A stretch of DNA of 64,000 nt from contig OY987243.1 of NCBI GenBank assembly GCA_963920765.1, positions 6,138,001-6,202,000 of the forward strand, written 5' to 3'. The notes beneath the pieces were generated by a model that saw only the letters and a program-made list of their open reading frames with translations, had not been told where the DNA came from and searched no databases. The position numbers and the translations under genes were made by a program. The DNA comes from Ulota crispa (taxonomy: Eukaryota > Streptophyta > Bryopsida > Orthotrichales > Orthotrichaceae). Below, piece after piece: positions 39,133 to 51,347 of the stretch (the stretch's first letter is position 1; each line of letters begins with the position of its first letter).

Positions 39133-41914
39133 GCTATAATTTGTTAACCAAACAACAACAATTGAGAATTAGTGTGTCCCATCTTAATTCCAATTGGAGC
39201 TCCCCAAATTTTGCAAATAGCTTGGTCCACAATAATTGCTATGAGTGATGTGTTGGGTGTGTTTGTCATACTTGTGAGTGCCAAAATTTAGAATGTGGAG
39301 AACAAATGACTTCAAACGCTCATTATAGGAGTTGCATGAAACGGATGAAGTATATTCAAGTATGTAAAAAATGTAGATTTTGTCTAATTTTCAAAACTTT
39401 GACTTTTTTTTAGCATTTTGTACTTCATGATTTTTGTGCAAGATTTTGAAAAAGTTCATGTAAACGTTGTTTTGAAATCTTCTTAGTTCATAGTTTATTT
39501 TGCCTCAAAATATCTAGAACTATGTGTTTCCTACCCCTTACACTCTTAAGTATTAAAGGAAAAGTTGTAATAAATCTAAAAGATTAAAAGATACTAATTT
39601 CAAAACAGATGCTTTTGATTTTGTATCCCCTTATTTACAAAATGTTCTACAAGTTTGTTTAGTTTAGATTGTCCCTTCATCTAATTTGGTGCAATAAAAC
39701 CAAATAAGCACAATTCAAGAATTTGTAATGCTAGTACAAGATATCAAGATTAAACATTGAAAATTTAGATTTCAAATACAAATTTGAATTTACCATACCC
39801 CAAGTTAGCTCAATTTATATTTTATAGTGACAATTGAAATAAATTGTTGTTGAAGATGTTTCAAGAAGATATTTCCTTTGTTAGTACCTATCCAAAAAAA
39901 ATCATGCTTGTAATTCCTATTATCATGTCTTGTGTCTCATCAAGTAAAATAATTAATAAGGGACGTGAAATGTCTCTAGATCATGTACATTTTTGTAATT
40001 TCATGTGATTCCCTATAGATTATAGTAGGATGACGCTAACATGGCATATGAGTATTTTTTTGGTTTTCAATAAACTTGAGGAACATGCTAACATTTTAAA
40101 ATTAAACCAGCCAATTAAATACTTTATATGGTTGACGAGACTATGATTGCTAAATCTTTTTACTTTATCACATCTTGGGAGGTTAATTACTATCTTTAAA
40201 TGTAAACACCACTTGAGAAACATTATGATAGGGTGGATTTTATTTTCAAATTTCCAAATTAGAAATTGCATAGACATATGATAATGTAGTTGAAAATATT
40301 TATTGGGTTTATTATAAGTATTTTTATTTCACCATAATAAAAATCTAGATATTATAAAGTGATATTAAATGTCAATTTAAAAAAAAGTCCAATGAAATAT
40401 CCTTATATTTCATTGGGTACCTTAAATTTTCAAAGAGTGACTCCCTATTTTTGTAGTTACGCACTTTCATTAGTATTTCTAAGTTTCAGAGATATTTGTC
40501 ATTGTTTTAAGCTTGTTGGAAGAAGATATAATTTCCAAACTTCATCCTCGATGTGGGCTCTTTGTTTATTCAAAAAGTATAGACTAGACACTTAACCTCA
40601 TTGGACGTTGAAAAAACAACTTTGCAAGTTCAGTGACCTTCTCAAACCCCTTAGTATTTGGTAGTTATATAACTTGTATGGACCAAGTATTCAGTTTTTT
40701 TATAAATGCATGAATGTAAAAAGGTCACATGCATATAAAACTTGTTTCTTTTTCTTTTCATCCATCACCATGTTATTTGATTGGTGTTTGTACATTTTTT
40801 AACATTTTTGTATTAAATGACTCCGACATAATTTTCTCCAAATATTATATAATACAAAATTTTCAAACAAGTTTCACGTCAAAAACCTAACTATTCAGAT
40901 CTAAAAAATAGACCCTTCAAAAACCTTTAACGAATAAATATGATACAAAATATCTTGGACTAACTTTGGCAAATTGTGTGTCAAATTAATAGGCAAGTGT
41001 GGCATGACTTTCTACCCTTGTTCTCCAATATAAGATTCAAATTACAACCTTTTTGCCCATCTTTAATGTAGCAGTTTTTGAGCCCAAGCCCTACAATGTA
41101 GCATTCTTCACACATTTTAATCGAAACATGTCCTTGTAAAATCTTTTTAGAATTTTGATCACTTGTGTCACACTATTTGAAATAGTAATGAAATACTGTA
41201 GTCCACGACATGTTCCATTAATCTAAGTTAGTATTCCCTAATCTTTTAATGCGCTTGCAAAATCACACATTTATTGAAATAATGCAAGTTAATTTTATTA
41301 GTGCAGGTACAATAATTGAAATAACTTGTGTGGAACTCTCACATTACTCAACTAGTTTAACTGCTTAAAAACCTAAAACCAAGGGACACCTTAGTGTTCT
41401 CCGATCCATACCCACGCACTGCTTGGCTGCCACCTCTACTGAAAGGCTCCATTGACAAAATACACAGGAAGACAGAGTAGAGCATCAGTGAAAAAGAGAA
41501 GTAGCATTTACCCACAACTCAAGAATGTCTAACGAGTAGAGCTGGTTTACTCAAACTATACTAAACAAGTATGCATTTTTCTCCAGTCCAAACTTGGAGC
41601 TTTCTAAAACGGGCTCTCAATCTGTACAAAATCCTTTAAAAACCAGAAACCAATTCTCAGTTCCGTCTCATTAGCTTTCCAATAAACAATGCTAAACTAG
41701 ATTAATTTTCTCTTTCTCCAGTTTTCCTAAGAAAATGCAGAGATGAGACCATCGCACCGATCAAGCATTTGCAAGGGATGAAAACTGAAAATCTAAGCTA
41801 TCAATCAATCTCGACACTTCTGCCGGCAGTTATGTAAGTCTCGAATTTTATTAAAAAGATTCACACCATACTGAATGAGTCTTTTCATTGGCCCGCCCGT
41901 CAATTCGCTTGCCG
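39133..41914. other. Intergenic DNA, nothing firm
   Basis: AT-rich to 41350; a GC-richer stretch at 41390-41900 resembles transcribed or 3'-UTR sequence but no reading frame is convincing. Confidence 0.45.
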
Positions 41915-42525
41915 GTACGTCTAAAGTCCGATTGAGCTCATGGTCCATCTCATGTAGTCAACTCATAGTTGATTTCAAAAAATGATAAAAAATGATGAAA
42001 GAACTTACTTAGTATATGCTTGTGACACTCATAGTTGCCAATATGAAGTCAAAACTTAAACTTAAGACCATATCACATACTAACAATGATAAATAATAAT
42101 TTGATTCTTCTTATTTTAAGTCAAAACCCTAAAAATGCCCTAAAAACACAGCAAGTCTGTACGAGCTATCTGTTTCAAGCAAAGTCATGCCTCTATTTCA
42201 GGCAAAGTCGTGCCTCTGTTTCATGCCTCTACATGTGTTGTCCGACAACCAAATCTTGCCCAAATGAACAACCTTGTGTACACCTAAAGTGCCCAATTGA
42301 GCTCATGGTTCACTTAATGTTGTCAACTCATAGTTGATTTCAAAAAATGATAAAAATTGATGAAAGAACTTACTTTGTACATGCTAGTGACACTTTGTGT
42401 TGCCAACATGAAGTCAAAACTTGGACCTAAATCCATATCATGTAGTAAAAATGAAAAAATATAAATTTAATTCTTCTCTTTTTAGGTCAAAAATCCCCAA
42501 AATCCCAAAAAATTCCCTAAAAAAC
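41915..42525. repeat. Tandem duplication, period ~365 bp
   Basis: GTCAACTCATAGTTGATTTC, GATGAAAGAACTTACTT and ATGAAGTCAAAACTT occur in order near 41960-42060 and again near 42320-42420. The units differ at many bases. Confidence 0.8.
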
Positions 42526-42909
42526 ATAAGCGGAATTGCGGAAGTAAATCTGTTTAGGGTGATCACACAATCAGGGTAACCAAAAAGGACTGCTTAGGTC
42601 TAATTTGGCCATACCCATGATACTTTTGCTATTTCTTACGTCTTACTAGATAGTGCTTTGCTATTTATTTTTTGGCAAGAAGTTGCTTATACTTGTAGAT
42701 TAGCAGAAAAAAAATACACTTTTTCAAAAGATGCATGTTATCATGTCTAAATGAGCGATTATTTAAGAAGTTCCAGAATTGTCTTGTTTCATCAGAATGA
42801 AGTAAAGGACTCATCCGGACTACAAATTTGGTTACTAGGAATTAGGTTAATGCATTTATAGTTGTGCAAGCTTGTATGGTACATGAATTTAAAGTGTATT
42901 AGTCCATAC

Positions 42910-43165
42910 AACACCATATTTGTTAAATTGGGAAAAAGTGCACATTTTGGGATTTCTGCAGGTTGTACATGATCATGTACAACTGAGCTCAGCATTTTTT
43001 TTTGTACACGTGCCCTCACTTGAGAGGAGGAATTTGCAAGGGAAAAAACCTTAGTGGTTCAGATTGAATCTAATACCTTCAAATTTGGTTTGAGGTGACT
43101 ATTCTGGATCAAGGTGAAGTACAAAATGGGTCCACGTTTTTTCCCAATTTAACAAATATGGTGTT
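42910..43165. mobile_element. AACACC-end MITE, copy 4
   Basis: The terminal repeat is AACACCATATTTGTTAAATT with its complement at the right. The 4-bp duplication ATAC is exact (42906-42909, 43166-43169). Confidence 0.9.
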
Positions 43166-43692
43166 ATACATTGTTAAAATTAGTTGTTATGAATTCTTGT
43201 TAGGACAGTTTCATGCAAGTTTTTCCACGTCCAATAAAGAACATTAAAAACTTGTAGTTTTTTTTTTAAAGTGGCAAAAGCATGCACATATACTTGTTTC
43301 TAGGTGCACATTTGGTCAAAATTATTAAAGTGTTCATAGTTCATTTTAGGGGGCCATTACAAATTACAAGTCAAAAAAAGTCCGGATCAGGACATTTGGG
43401 TTCCAATCACTTTTATGGTGTGAAAAAAAAACAAGAAAGTCCTTTTGATGAAAAGAACACTTTCTAAATGAATGTCTTAACGTAAGGAAAGCTTAAGAAA
43501 AATGTCTCATCACTTGCAAGTTCAATTTTTTCACTAAACAAAAATAATGAAGACCCATTAATGGAACAGAAATGATAGTGCTTTCCCGAGGTCCGGCAGG
43601 TCCTTTTGGGGTACCCTGATTGTGCCATCACCCTGTAGTGGGTCTGCTTGTGCTGCCCAACAGCCAAATCTCACCCAAAGTAAAAACCATGC

Positions 43693-44886
43693 TCATACGC
43701 TCTTTTTCCTCTTCAAGTAGATGCTCTCGATGAGAAAGGCACCGAAGAGCAAAACAATGGATGAGATGGACATGATGGCCACAGCGACGTTGAGGCTGCT
43801 GTTCCGACCAGAGATGGGGATCACCGTGAAAGTGTTGGCGGTCTTGTCAGGACTCGATTGGCCATACGCCACCGGGGCGCCTCGGCCGTCAAGGGCGTAA
43901 GCACGAACGAAGAACTTGGCACCGGGGATGTTCTTCGGGAGAGCCCACGTGAATGAAGCACCGGCAGGTGTGTAACTGGCAACAGCGATGTTGTGCGTGC
44001 ACGTCTTGTCTTTGGACAGATTGTCCTTCGTGGCACGCCATGCTCGTTGCGTCTGGCTTTCCTTGGCGAAGCACAAAGTTGTTCGGACCTTGGTTGCAGT
44101 TATCGGCACTAGTGTTGCTGTTGTGTTCGCCGTCCATGTCACCACGATTTTTTCGTGCCCGACTGTAATCTCTGCAAGCAAACAGTAGAGACCGGTCATC
44201 AGAAGTTCTAATTATTAGAACTAATTATTAAAACTTATTAGGTCAATTCAGAAAAACAGTACATTTAGGGCTTTCCCTATTTCACAATTTAGCATATTAC
44301 CAAAAAACAAGCATGTACTTTCTTGTAAGAACAATGAAGAATCGGTGATTGCCTACAAGAATTTCAAATAGTTACTAATTTTGAGCTATAGCTATGCCCA
44401 CATTTACTATTAAGGTGGAGTACAAAATGGTCCCTCCATTTTTCCCAATTTTCCCAATGTGGTATTGCAATGTCAAAAACTGCATTGAATGTACAGACGT
44501 GGAAGTTCAGTATCTTAAAACAGTAATACAAGTGCAAAGCCTTGTTCAAACAACTGAAAACAGTGAACATCGGTATACTGGTTCAACCAACTATTAGGTT
44601 CAAACGATATTTTGATGTTGTTTACGTATGCTGTGTTTTTGACACGATTGAAAAATGGATGCGCCCTTGTGTCCAGACACCACCCCCACTAGAATGTGCT
44701 ATATATAATGGTGTAGTGAAAAGACACCAAACCTGTAACAGGTCCACCATCAGGGAGGGTAGCAGTCACGACTAAAGCATTCGGCAGTTGGCTGAAGAGC
44801 ACTTGTCCTTCTGCATAGATTGCACCACTCAAGATTGCAAAAAGGACCAAACTGAGAGCGAGAAATTCCTGCCGGGAGGGAGCCAT
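43693..44886 (-). CDS. NRT3: NRT3/NAR2 high-affinity nitrate transport partner protein (2 exons, 210 aa)
   Basis: NRT3 (NAR2) is a small plasma-membrane protein that binds NRT2 nitrate transporters and is required for their stability and high-affinity uptake. Exon 1 is 44886-44733 and exon 2 is 44171-43693, joined in phase 1 across a 561-bp intron. Residues 1-25 form a hydrophobic signal peptide (MAPSRQEF, then LALSLVLFAILSG). The ectodomain has the family pattern: FSQLPNALVVTATLP, an ITV..KIVVTW strand, TLCFAKESQTQRAWR, DKTC, and FFVRAYALDGRGAPVAYGQS. A single C-terminal transmembrane helix (about 178-201) ends in a basic KRKK tail. Length matches the family's usual 200-210 residues. The intron carries a degenerate AACACC-family MITE. 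No NRT2 gene is in the window. The gene appears intact. Confidence 0.95.
44231..44466. mobile_element. AACACC-end MITE, copy 5, in the NRT3 intron
   Basis: The right end (CCCAATGTGGTATT) is clear and the left end decayed; the core matches copies 2 and 6. It lies inside the single NRT3 intron (44172-44732), away from the splice sites. Confidence 0.7.
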
Positions 44887-45092
44887 ATGTGGTGAGCCTG
44901 CGAAAGAGCATGGACGAGTATGGAATCAGACAATGCCCTGAAGTGTCCACGCAGTGCTGGAAGCAAAAGTATCAATGGCGTGATCAAATACTTCTTAAAT
45001 ACTTGAAAGCAAACTTCGAAACTAGAACTCAGAAATAATTATTAGAGAGTCATTAGAATGACACACCGGCCGACTCCCCCAAGAGAATGCCA

Positions 45093-45103
45093 CTATATAT
45101 AAG
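45093..45103 (-). promoter_or_regulatory. TATA box of NRT3
   Basis: On the minus strand the sequence reads CTTATATATAG about 210 bp upstream of the NRT3 ATG. That fits a core promoter with a 5' leader of roughly 180 bases. The transcription start is inferred. Confidence 0.5.
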
Positions 45104-45261
45104 ACACGGTGTCTCTGCGGTAGCGTTATTCAACAGAAGGTTTGCAACAATGGCATGACCCTCATAGAAAAAGCCCGCCATAACAGTAGAATCGATCGAT
45201 CTACATTTCCGAGGCTTATCTTAACCCCTTGTCGCTGCGGCTAATACAATACGATCAATAG

Positions 45262-45440
45262 GAGATGTTTTTTTGTATTTGGAATGGATTCACACCTCTA
45301 TTACATTTATTACATTTGAGATCAACAAAGAAGTTGGAGAATAGATCAAAAACGGTTCTAGTAAGCTGAGATCTCAAATTAAAACTTCTTAATGGTAACA
45401 AAAGCCAAATACACGGCAGCGTATATACTACGCCCTATGG
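45262..45440. repeat. Dispersed copy of the 33.1-kb repeat
   Basis: TTTGGAATGGATTCACACCT and GAGATCAACAAAGAAGTTGG are the reverse complement of the 33.1-33.5 kb units. It lies upstream of NRT3. Confidence 0.75.
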
Positions 45441-45589
45441 TCTTATAAGGGTTAAGACAGTAGCTGAATGGTGCATGGAAATAGAGATAGTAGCAGATCA
45501 CTAGCTTAAGTGAAACCAATGTCATGTGATGCAAACTTACATAGCCTCGAACTAAATCAAAGGAGTATTCCAAGAGTAGCATCGAGAAT

Positions 45590-46370
45590 CCTGGTTCCCG
45601 ATCGAAGGATTATTCCAAGAGTAGCTAGCATTGAGATTAATCCTGGATCCCGATCGAGTGAGGAGTCTGATCAATGTCGTTCATGACGGTGGAGTACGGA
45701 TCCACGCAAGCTAGAATTAAACATGCAGAAACGGAGTTGAGTTCCTTACCTGAAGCACGCACTGGTCGAGTTGCTAGCTAGTTGCAGGAGTGTGAAGATG
45801 AAACGCACAGATCTCTGCCAATGCTGGAGGAAACGCCAAGTGCGGCAGAAGGCGGGAGCTGCTTATGAAGAAGTAGCTGCAGGAGTAGGCATGGAGCCCG
45901 GGTAGATGGAGTGAAGAGGATGTTGTTGGAGAATTCGAATCTCGAGAGGAAGCAAGGCATAGGGTGATAGGGGCACAGCAAAAGAGAGAGGAATCAGAGG
46001 ATGAGAGGATTTCAGTGAGGTTTAGGGGACTGGTTAGGCGGCGAGTCGATGGCGTGAACCTGCTCGATCGGGCGTCGACGGGGCGCTGCAACTCCTGGAT
46101 CTAGGGCAATAGGGCACTCTTTCGTCGTCGGAGACTCGGAGTGCACAGCTGCCACAGCATTCTATTGGAGCCTTGGAGGGCTTTGTTTGTCTTTTCGACA
46201 TTCTCCGATGGTGACAAAGGCGCGTGTCGTTCGAGTGCGAACGGAGTGCGTGTGACCGTGAGTGCGTCCTGCTATGTTTGATACGGACTAACTTCATTGA
46301 GATTCTGCCTGGTTTTGTCACGTACCTGTAGTCAGGTCTGTCAGTGGCGCTATATTCGATTCAACCCTCT
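45590..46370. other. GC- and CpG-rich block upstream of NRT3
   Basis: Frames are open on both strands: minus 46091-45774 (105 codons, Ser/Pro/Leu-rich) and plus from about 45875 to 46101 (Arg/Glu-rich). The duplicated phrase ATTATTCCAAGAGTAGC (near 45560 and 45610) is close by. It may be a distal NRT3 promoter or 5' exon, or another gene; unresolved. Confidence 0.35.
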
Positions 46371-46377
46371 TCTTTAA

Positions 46378-46627
46378 CCCCTGAGCGCCTAGCTCAAATT
46401 CGTGGAGTTTGTGGAGTGTTAGACCTCATTGCAAACAATTCGGCACCACAAGTTCAAGAACAACATTTGGAAGAGTTAGCCGTTGATATTGCACGAGGCT
46501 TAGGGTCCACATATGTATGAAAAATTTGGTAAGTTTTCGTTGCATGGATCAAAAGATTATAACGGTCAAAGATAACAAACTGTCAAATATGAAGAGGCCA
46601 CATCCTAGCATGTGGGGCGCTCAGGGG
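46378..46627. mobile_element. 250-bp TTAA-flanked MITE with a protein-like segment
   Basis: The terminal inverted repeat is CCCCTGAGCGCC (12 bp perfect), with exact TTAA on both sides (46374-46377, 46628-46631). Plus-strand codons from 46372 to a TGA at about 46519 read as protein (GVCGVLDLIANNSAPQVQEQ, then HLEELAVDIARGL). The frame has no start codon of its own. This may be a captured gene fragment. Confidence 0.85.
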
Positions 46628-46805
46628 TTAATTTCATACTTCAGAGATTTGGGTAGAGCAGCTAGGTACGGTAACTTAGTCAGTTCTAAAACCGTTTGGT
46701 CATTTTGAACCTTCCATGTAGGCAACAGAGAAATGAACATGAGGTAGTTAGTCTTAAATTGTCCTCTTACAATCATTGAATGCATGAAAGAAAAGTTGTT
46801 TTTAA

Positions 46806-46958
46806 CCCCTAAAGGCCCAAGGAGCCCACTTTGGGCTTTATGAGAACTCGGGCAGGCTCTATTGACTTCATAATTTGGAAATTTTTCATGTCATTCTGAT
46901 AAGTAATGTAAAAGTTACAAAGTTTTTTCAATTTCAATGTCAAATTGAGCAGCAAATA

Positions 46959-47006
<48 letters not shown>

Positions 47007-47674
47007 AGAACTTTATAGATTGATACCTATTCAAGAAAAATTGAACAACTCAATTCCAAATAACGAAGTAAGAGTTAAAAGGAGTTTTATTTTGCAAGCA
47101 ATGAAGGTAGGAAGAGGGTAGAAAAAACATATAAAGTTATCTTTTACTCTCAATTTTGAAAATTTTCAAATGAAAATGAAAAATAAAGTTACTAATTGTA
47201 TGTTAGAGCATTCTTACCATTGGAATTAACAATTTTCAAATTCTTCCAAAACTTATTAGCATATTAGTTATATCTTTCTTTCATCAATACCTTTCACTTT
47301 ACAATTTTTGTAAAAATGAATCCAATTTGTTTTTGGTTAAATTTTTTATATATTCTTTCAACCCATTCTCCAAAATATTGCAAAAATTGCACAAGAAATA
47401 TAACATACATGTTTTTCTCTAAAAAGTTTGAAAAACAAAACTTCACCTTTTGGAAGAACTAGAAAAGCCTACATTTTGAAGTTTAGGCACATTGGTCTTG
47501 CAATTGGTGGGGATATTCATTTTGAAATTTTGGGACAATGTACTTGTGCAAGTCAACCAAAGGATCCTACGGTTGGATTTGTTAAAAAATAATTTTCAAT
47601 GAAGATTTTGACCCTGGTTTGGGACTAGTATTTTGAAGTAGTTTTGGCCTCTAAACACAAAAGTATTTTAGGGG
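46806..47674. mobile_element. TTAA-type element nested in a GGTAG-end element
   Basis: The ends are CCCCTAAAGG and TATTTTAGGGG, flanked by perfect TTAA (46802-46805, 47675-47678). The related host element at 36200-36607 has the uninterrupted site with a single TTAA (36480-36483), so insertion point and duplication are shown directly. It contains a (TA)n tract at about 46955-47003. Confidence 0.9.
46955..47003. repeat. (TA)n microsatellite
   Basis: More than 20 TA units, within the nested TTAA-type element. Confidence 0.9.
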
Positions 47675-47978
47675 TTAATTGCAATAGTCAACCATTTTCC
47701 TATTTTTCCCAAATCTCTTTACAACTTACAAGTGAATTGTTCTTGAAAGGTCTAGGGTCATAAATACCTATGACACATGTGCTTTGAAATTTCATAAGTA
47801 ATTCAAAAATGCTTCAAAATATATGAAACAACTTTTGTTACATTTTGCATCTATTTCTCTTTGTCTAAAAAGTGAACTAAAAGTCCTCCCATCCACAAAA
47901 AATCATGAAAAAGGGGAATGAGCCTTAGATGGTTGGTTTTCAAGCCGACTACCTTAACATCTGCTAAAGATAGGTAAC

Positions 47979-48281
47979 TACATTGAATATTGTGTTTAGG
48001 TTGCCCCACCGCATTAAATTCTTGATATTCACTTCATTATATAACATCTATTGATGCTACACTAATTTTCATCAAAATTTATTGTAGGAATCAACTCATA
48101 AAAGCCTTGGCAACAACAATGAAGCTATAAAAAAAACAAATTGGTGACATCCAAGTCATAAAACACGTGAAATTCAAGTATCTAGAATGCCCCTTTAAGT
48201 GGTGAGTCATGAGGTAACTTACTAGGGTAAAGCAACCTAATTGTCAAGGCAACCTAAATGCAATATTCTCTATTCAGTGTA
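47979..48281. mobile_element. Family E MITE, ~303 bp
   Basis: The left end TACATTGAATATTGTGTTTA and the right end, containing GGCAACCTAAATGCAATATT and ending in CAGTGTA, form long imperfect inverted repeats. No duplication could be settled. Confidence 0.7.
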
Positions 48282-49724
48282 CAATATCTCCACTTGTCCG
48301 GCATTTTTGCTGTGTAAGTGACACTTTTGGATGAAAAGGAGGTTGTTGATGCTTGGACCTGTCAAACAATCCCTCCTGCAATGCAAAATTTTGATTTTCC
48401 TTGTGCACGGCAACTCTGCAGGCTACTTTTCTTTTAGACAAGTAAGCCATGATATAGAATCTATGTACTTTTTCAAACAAGAAGGCTTCCCAATGGCTGA
48501 ACACTAAACTACCAAGTTGAACAAGTGGGGGAAATTGCATATGAACACAAGAAATAAGAATCACAACTTTTCCTTGGGATGAACTCCTGCCAATGTGGTG
48601 GAGATGCTCTTAGGAGGGGGATAGAATCTAGAGTTTTGAAGTTATCATATATCTTCCAATTGCAAGTTGCAACTTGAATGGAGAGCATCACTTCAACCTA
48701 AGACAAGGAATGGGACTATAACTTCATTTCTCTTGGTGAGGGTCATCAATTGTGTGGGAGAACAAGGTACCTTTGGGGATCCAATGCAACCACGGCAACG
48801 CATAACCAAGAGATAGCCCAGTCAAAACAACCTCCTTAGACGGCAAATTTGCATGTTTTTCAATGTCTTTGGACTTGCACTACGTTTTCTATTGGAATGA
48901 CACATTGCTTGCAACTTCTTGGCAACAACTCGCAAGTACTTGCAACTGTCTTCTCAGGGCCCTAAATCTGCTATGAGAAATGCGTCAAGGGGTTGGGAGG
49001 ATCCATTTGGTGAAAGGGATTACAAATTTATGCCAGTAGGGATTGACGCAAGAGCAGCCGGTTCCTAGTTCCAAACCCCGTGTATTGGTTGATGATGTCC
49101 TAAAGGACGGTTGACACTATGTTCCAATTGTGCAAGTCATACCTCAATGCAAGATCCAAGTTTTTTTGGGTTATTAACCCTTGTACGTCTAGTTGGTCCT
49201 AGTGGCTGCCCGGCTATAGTTGCTTTACAATGGTGTGGCATGTGCCCACACAATACAATATTGTCCTCAAAAGTTGCAAAGGTCAATAGTGCATGTTACC
49301 CTCACAAAAATTGCAAGTAGGGCAACATGGGACCTAACACCTTGCTTATAACTAGGTTTGTAAATCCTCTCACAAATTGGAGCTTTAAAAAATATGAGGA
49401 CAAAAATGGGGTTATTTTTGACATATCATGATGGAGCACATCTCCATGATCACTTCTAAAAAATGAGATGAAAATTACTTCTGCCCCAGCTTACATGCTA
49501 TTTTTTGGACATTGAGGGGACTATTTTTTGTCCCCTTGGGCATTTAGGGGTTTTTCAGCAAAAACGAATAATAGAAAATACCAGAAACACTTACGCGAAA
49601 GGGTTGATGAGACCGGGACTTGCGGCTTGAGCTGAAAGTTAAGTTGAGAAACCGGCCAACCCAAGCCTTTCAACAAAATCTCATCTTCTTGGCTCTAAAG
49701 CTTCCAAATAGTTTTGTTAACCCC
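48282..49724. other. Low-copy DNA with protein-like but unassigned frames
   Basis: A minus-strand frame of 96 codons (48564-48274) and a plus-strand frame of 69 codons (49111-49320) occur. Neither is recognised and stops surround both, so I call no gene. Confidence 0.35.
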
Positions 49725-49754
49725 TAAATATTTGAGTGTGCCGCTCCGACTAGT

Positions 49755-49935
49755 AGAATACAAGGTGTCTTATTTGTGTTTAGAATAAATTCACACCTTT
49801 ATCACAGTTGAGATCAACAAAGAAGTTGAAAAATAGATCAATGCAATTCTAGTGAGCTACCTGAGATCCCAAATTAAAACTATTTATTGGTAATAAATGT
49901 CAATTATACAGTAACATATATACTATGTCCTATGG
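49755..49935. repeat. Dispersed copy of the 33.1-kb repeat
   Basis: GTTGAGATCAACAAAGAAGT and AGATCCCAAATTAAAACTAT match the copy at 45.3 kb in the same orientation. Confidence 0.75.
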
Positions 49936-50249
49936 TCATTTAAGGGTGTCAAGTTTACAAAATGCATCAAACCAAGATGTGCAACTTTGGACATGCTGGT
50001 GCAAAATGTCAAGCTCCAACTTTTGGCTCTTGAGCAATCAAATATTGAGATTTCAATGGGAGCTTGGGACATAGAGTGAATTGCTCCTCATTCACAATAT
50101 TGTACAAATTTTTTTATTATGCATCAGACTAAGCAATATAACACAATACCAACTAGTAGATGACATTTTGATGAATAAAATGTGGTAAATTGATCAATGA
50201 TGAAGCCACATATTTTTACACATTTGTGCATATTTTGGATAGAAATCAG

Positions 50250-50538
50250 TACACTCAATATTGCATTTAAGTTGCCTTATCACTTGGAAAGTTACCTTAT
50301 GACTCATTCCTTGACCACTTGGAGGCATATGCAAGTATTTAAATACTAGGATTTCACATGATTTACAACTTAAGTGCCGCTCATTTGTTTCTTTATAGCT
50401 CTGTTGTCTACTGAAAAAGTATTTATTGCAGTAATTATTGATAATTTTTTTATTACAGTAAGTAGTAACAATAAGTATTTATATAGTAAAAAATGTCGAG
50501 AAATAAGTGTGGGGCAACCCAAACTCAACATTCAGTGT
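50250..50538. mobile_element. Family E MITE, ~289 bp
   Basis: The ends are TACACTCAATATTGCATTTA and CAACATTCAGTGTA, with GGGCAACCC inside the right end. Confidence 0.7.
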
Positions 50539-50674
50539 AGTATATCTCTATATATATATATCGTATTACTTTCATCTGAAACTAACCGATGTTTTTTAAT
50601 ATATAAGGAATGCAAGTAAATCTGGCTGCAAAACTCTCAGTTTTTGGCTCATGAGAGCTGGAGTATGTATTTAA

Positions 50675-51347
50675 CCGCTAAATGCCTGATGCACCAAATT
50701 TTGGTGTCGATGATACTTTGAAGTTCAATCAATGTACTTAACTTGTTATTTTTATTTTTAGTGGTTTATATTTTTGAACTATTTTTTTTAAGTCTAGTTT
50801 TTGTATCAAAATTTTGATTTTGGAAATAATTGATTATGATTTTTCTATTCAAGATTTTGTGCAAGGGACTTGATTTTTGTTATTGTTGAGAGTTTTTGGA
50901 ACTAAGCCTCAAATACACTAGATTTTGGAGAAAAATTTACATTAGAAATCCATTTTAAAAACTTGTAGAAGAAATTTTGAAATGCTATAAAGTGATTGGG
51001 GTTACATATGTTATGTCCTTTAATCTTGTATTTTTTGGTGACCAATTCTTTGAATTCAACGTGTGAAGAGAGGATTGAAAAACTTCAAGTCATTTTTGCA
51101 ATTTTAATTGAAAAACTTCAAGTCATTTTTGCAATTTTAACACCAGCATGATCAAACATTATAATTTTTCAATTCATAAATGATATTGTTGTGCATTCTT
51201 TTCGTATGTGATCTCTAACATATCTAGTTTGAATTAATGTAGTTGCAATTTTAAAAAAATTTGACATAGCTCATTGAAATATTGGCTTTTTGTCCAATTT
51301 AGAGCAAATTCCTAAAAGCTCAAAAAAAAACCTCATGCATTTAGGGG
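50675..51347. mobile_element. TTAA-type non-autonomous element, family A copy 3
   Basis: The left end CCGCTAAATGCC and right end GCATTTAGGGG are inverted repeats flanked by perfect TTAA on both sides (50671-50674, 51348-51351). The interior matches copies 1 and 2. A 33-bp tandem duplication sits at 51074-51140. No coding region. Confidence 0.85.
51074..51140. repeat. Tandem duplication, 2 x 33 bp
   Basis: ATTGAAAAACTTCAAGTCAT is present at 51074 and 51107; only one unit exists in the related elements at 3.1 and 18.9 kb. Confidence 0.9.

Larger units (their letters stand above)
46670..47953. mobile_element. GGTAG-end TTAA-type element interrupted by 46806-47674
   Basis: Both flanking parts align in inverted orientation with 36200-36607. 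The right end CAAGCCGACTACC is followed by TTAA; the left end is decayed. Confidence 0.8.

Noticed and set aside
43821..44168. Overlapping frames of 66-82 codons on both strands across NRT3 exon 2
   Set aside because: They are shadows of the GC-rich NRT3 coding exon.
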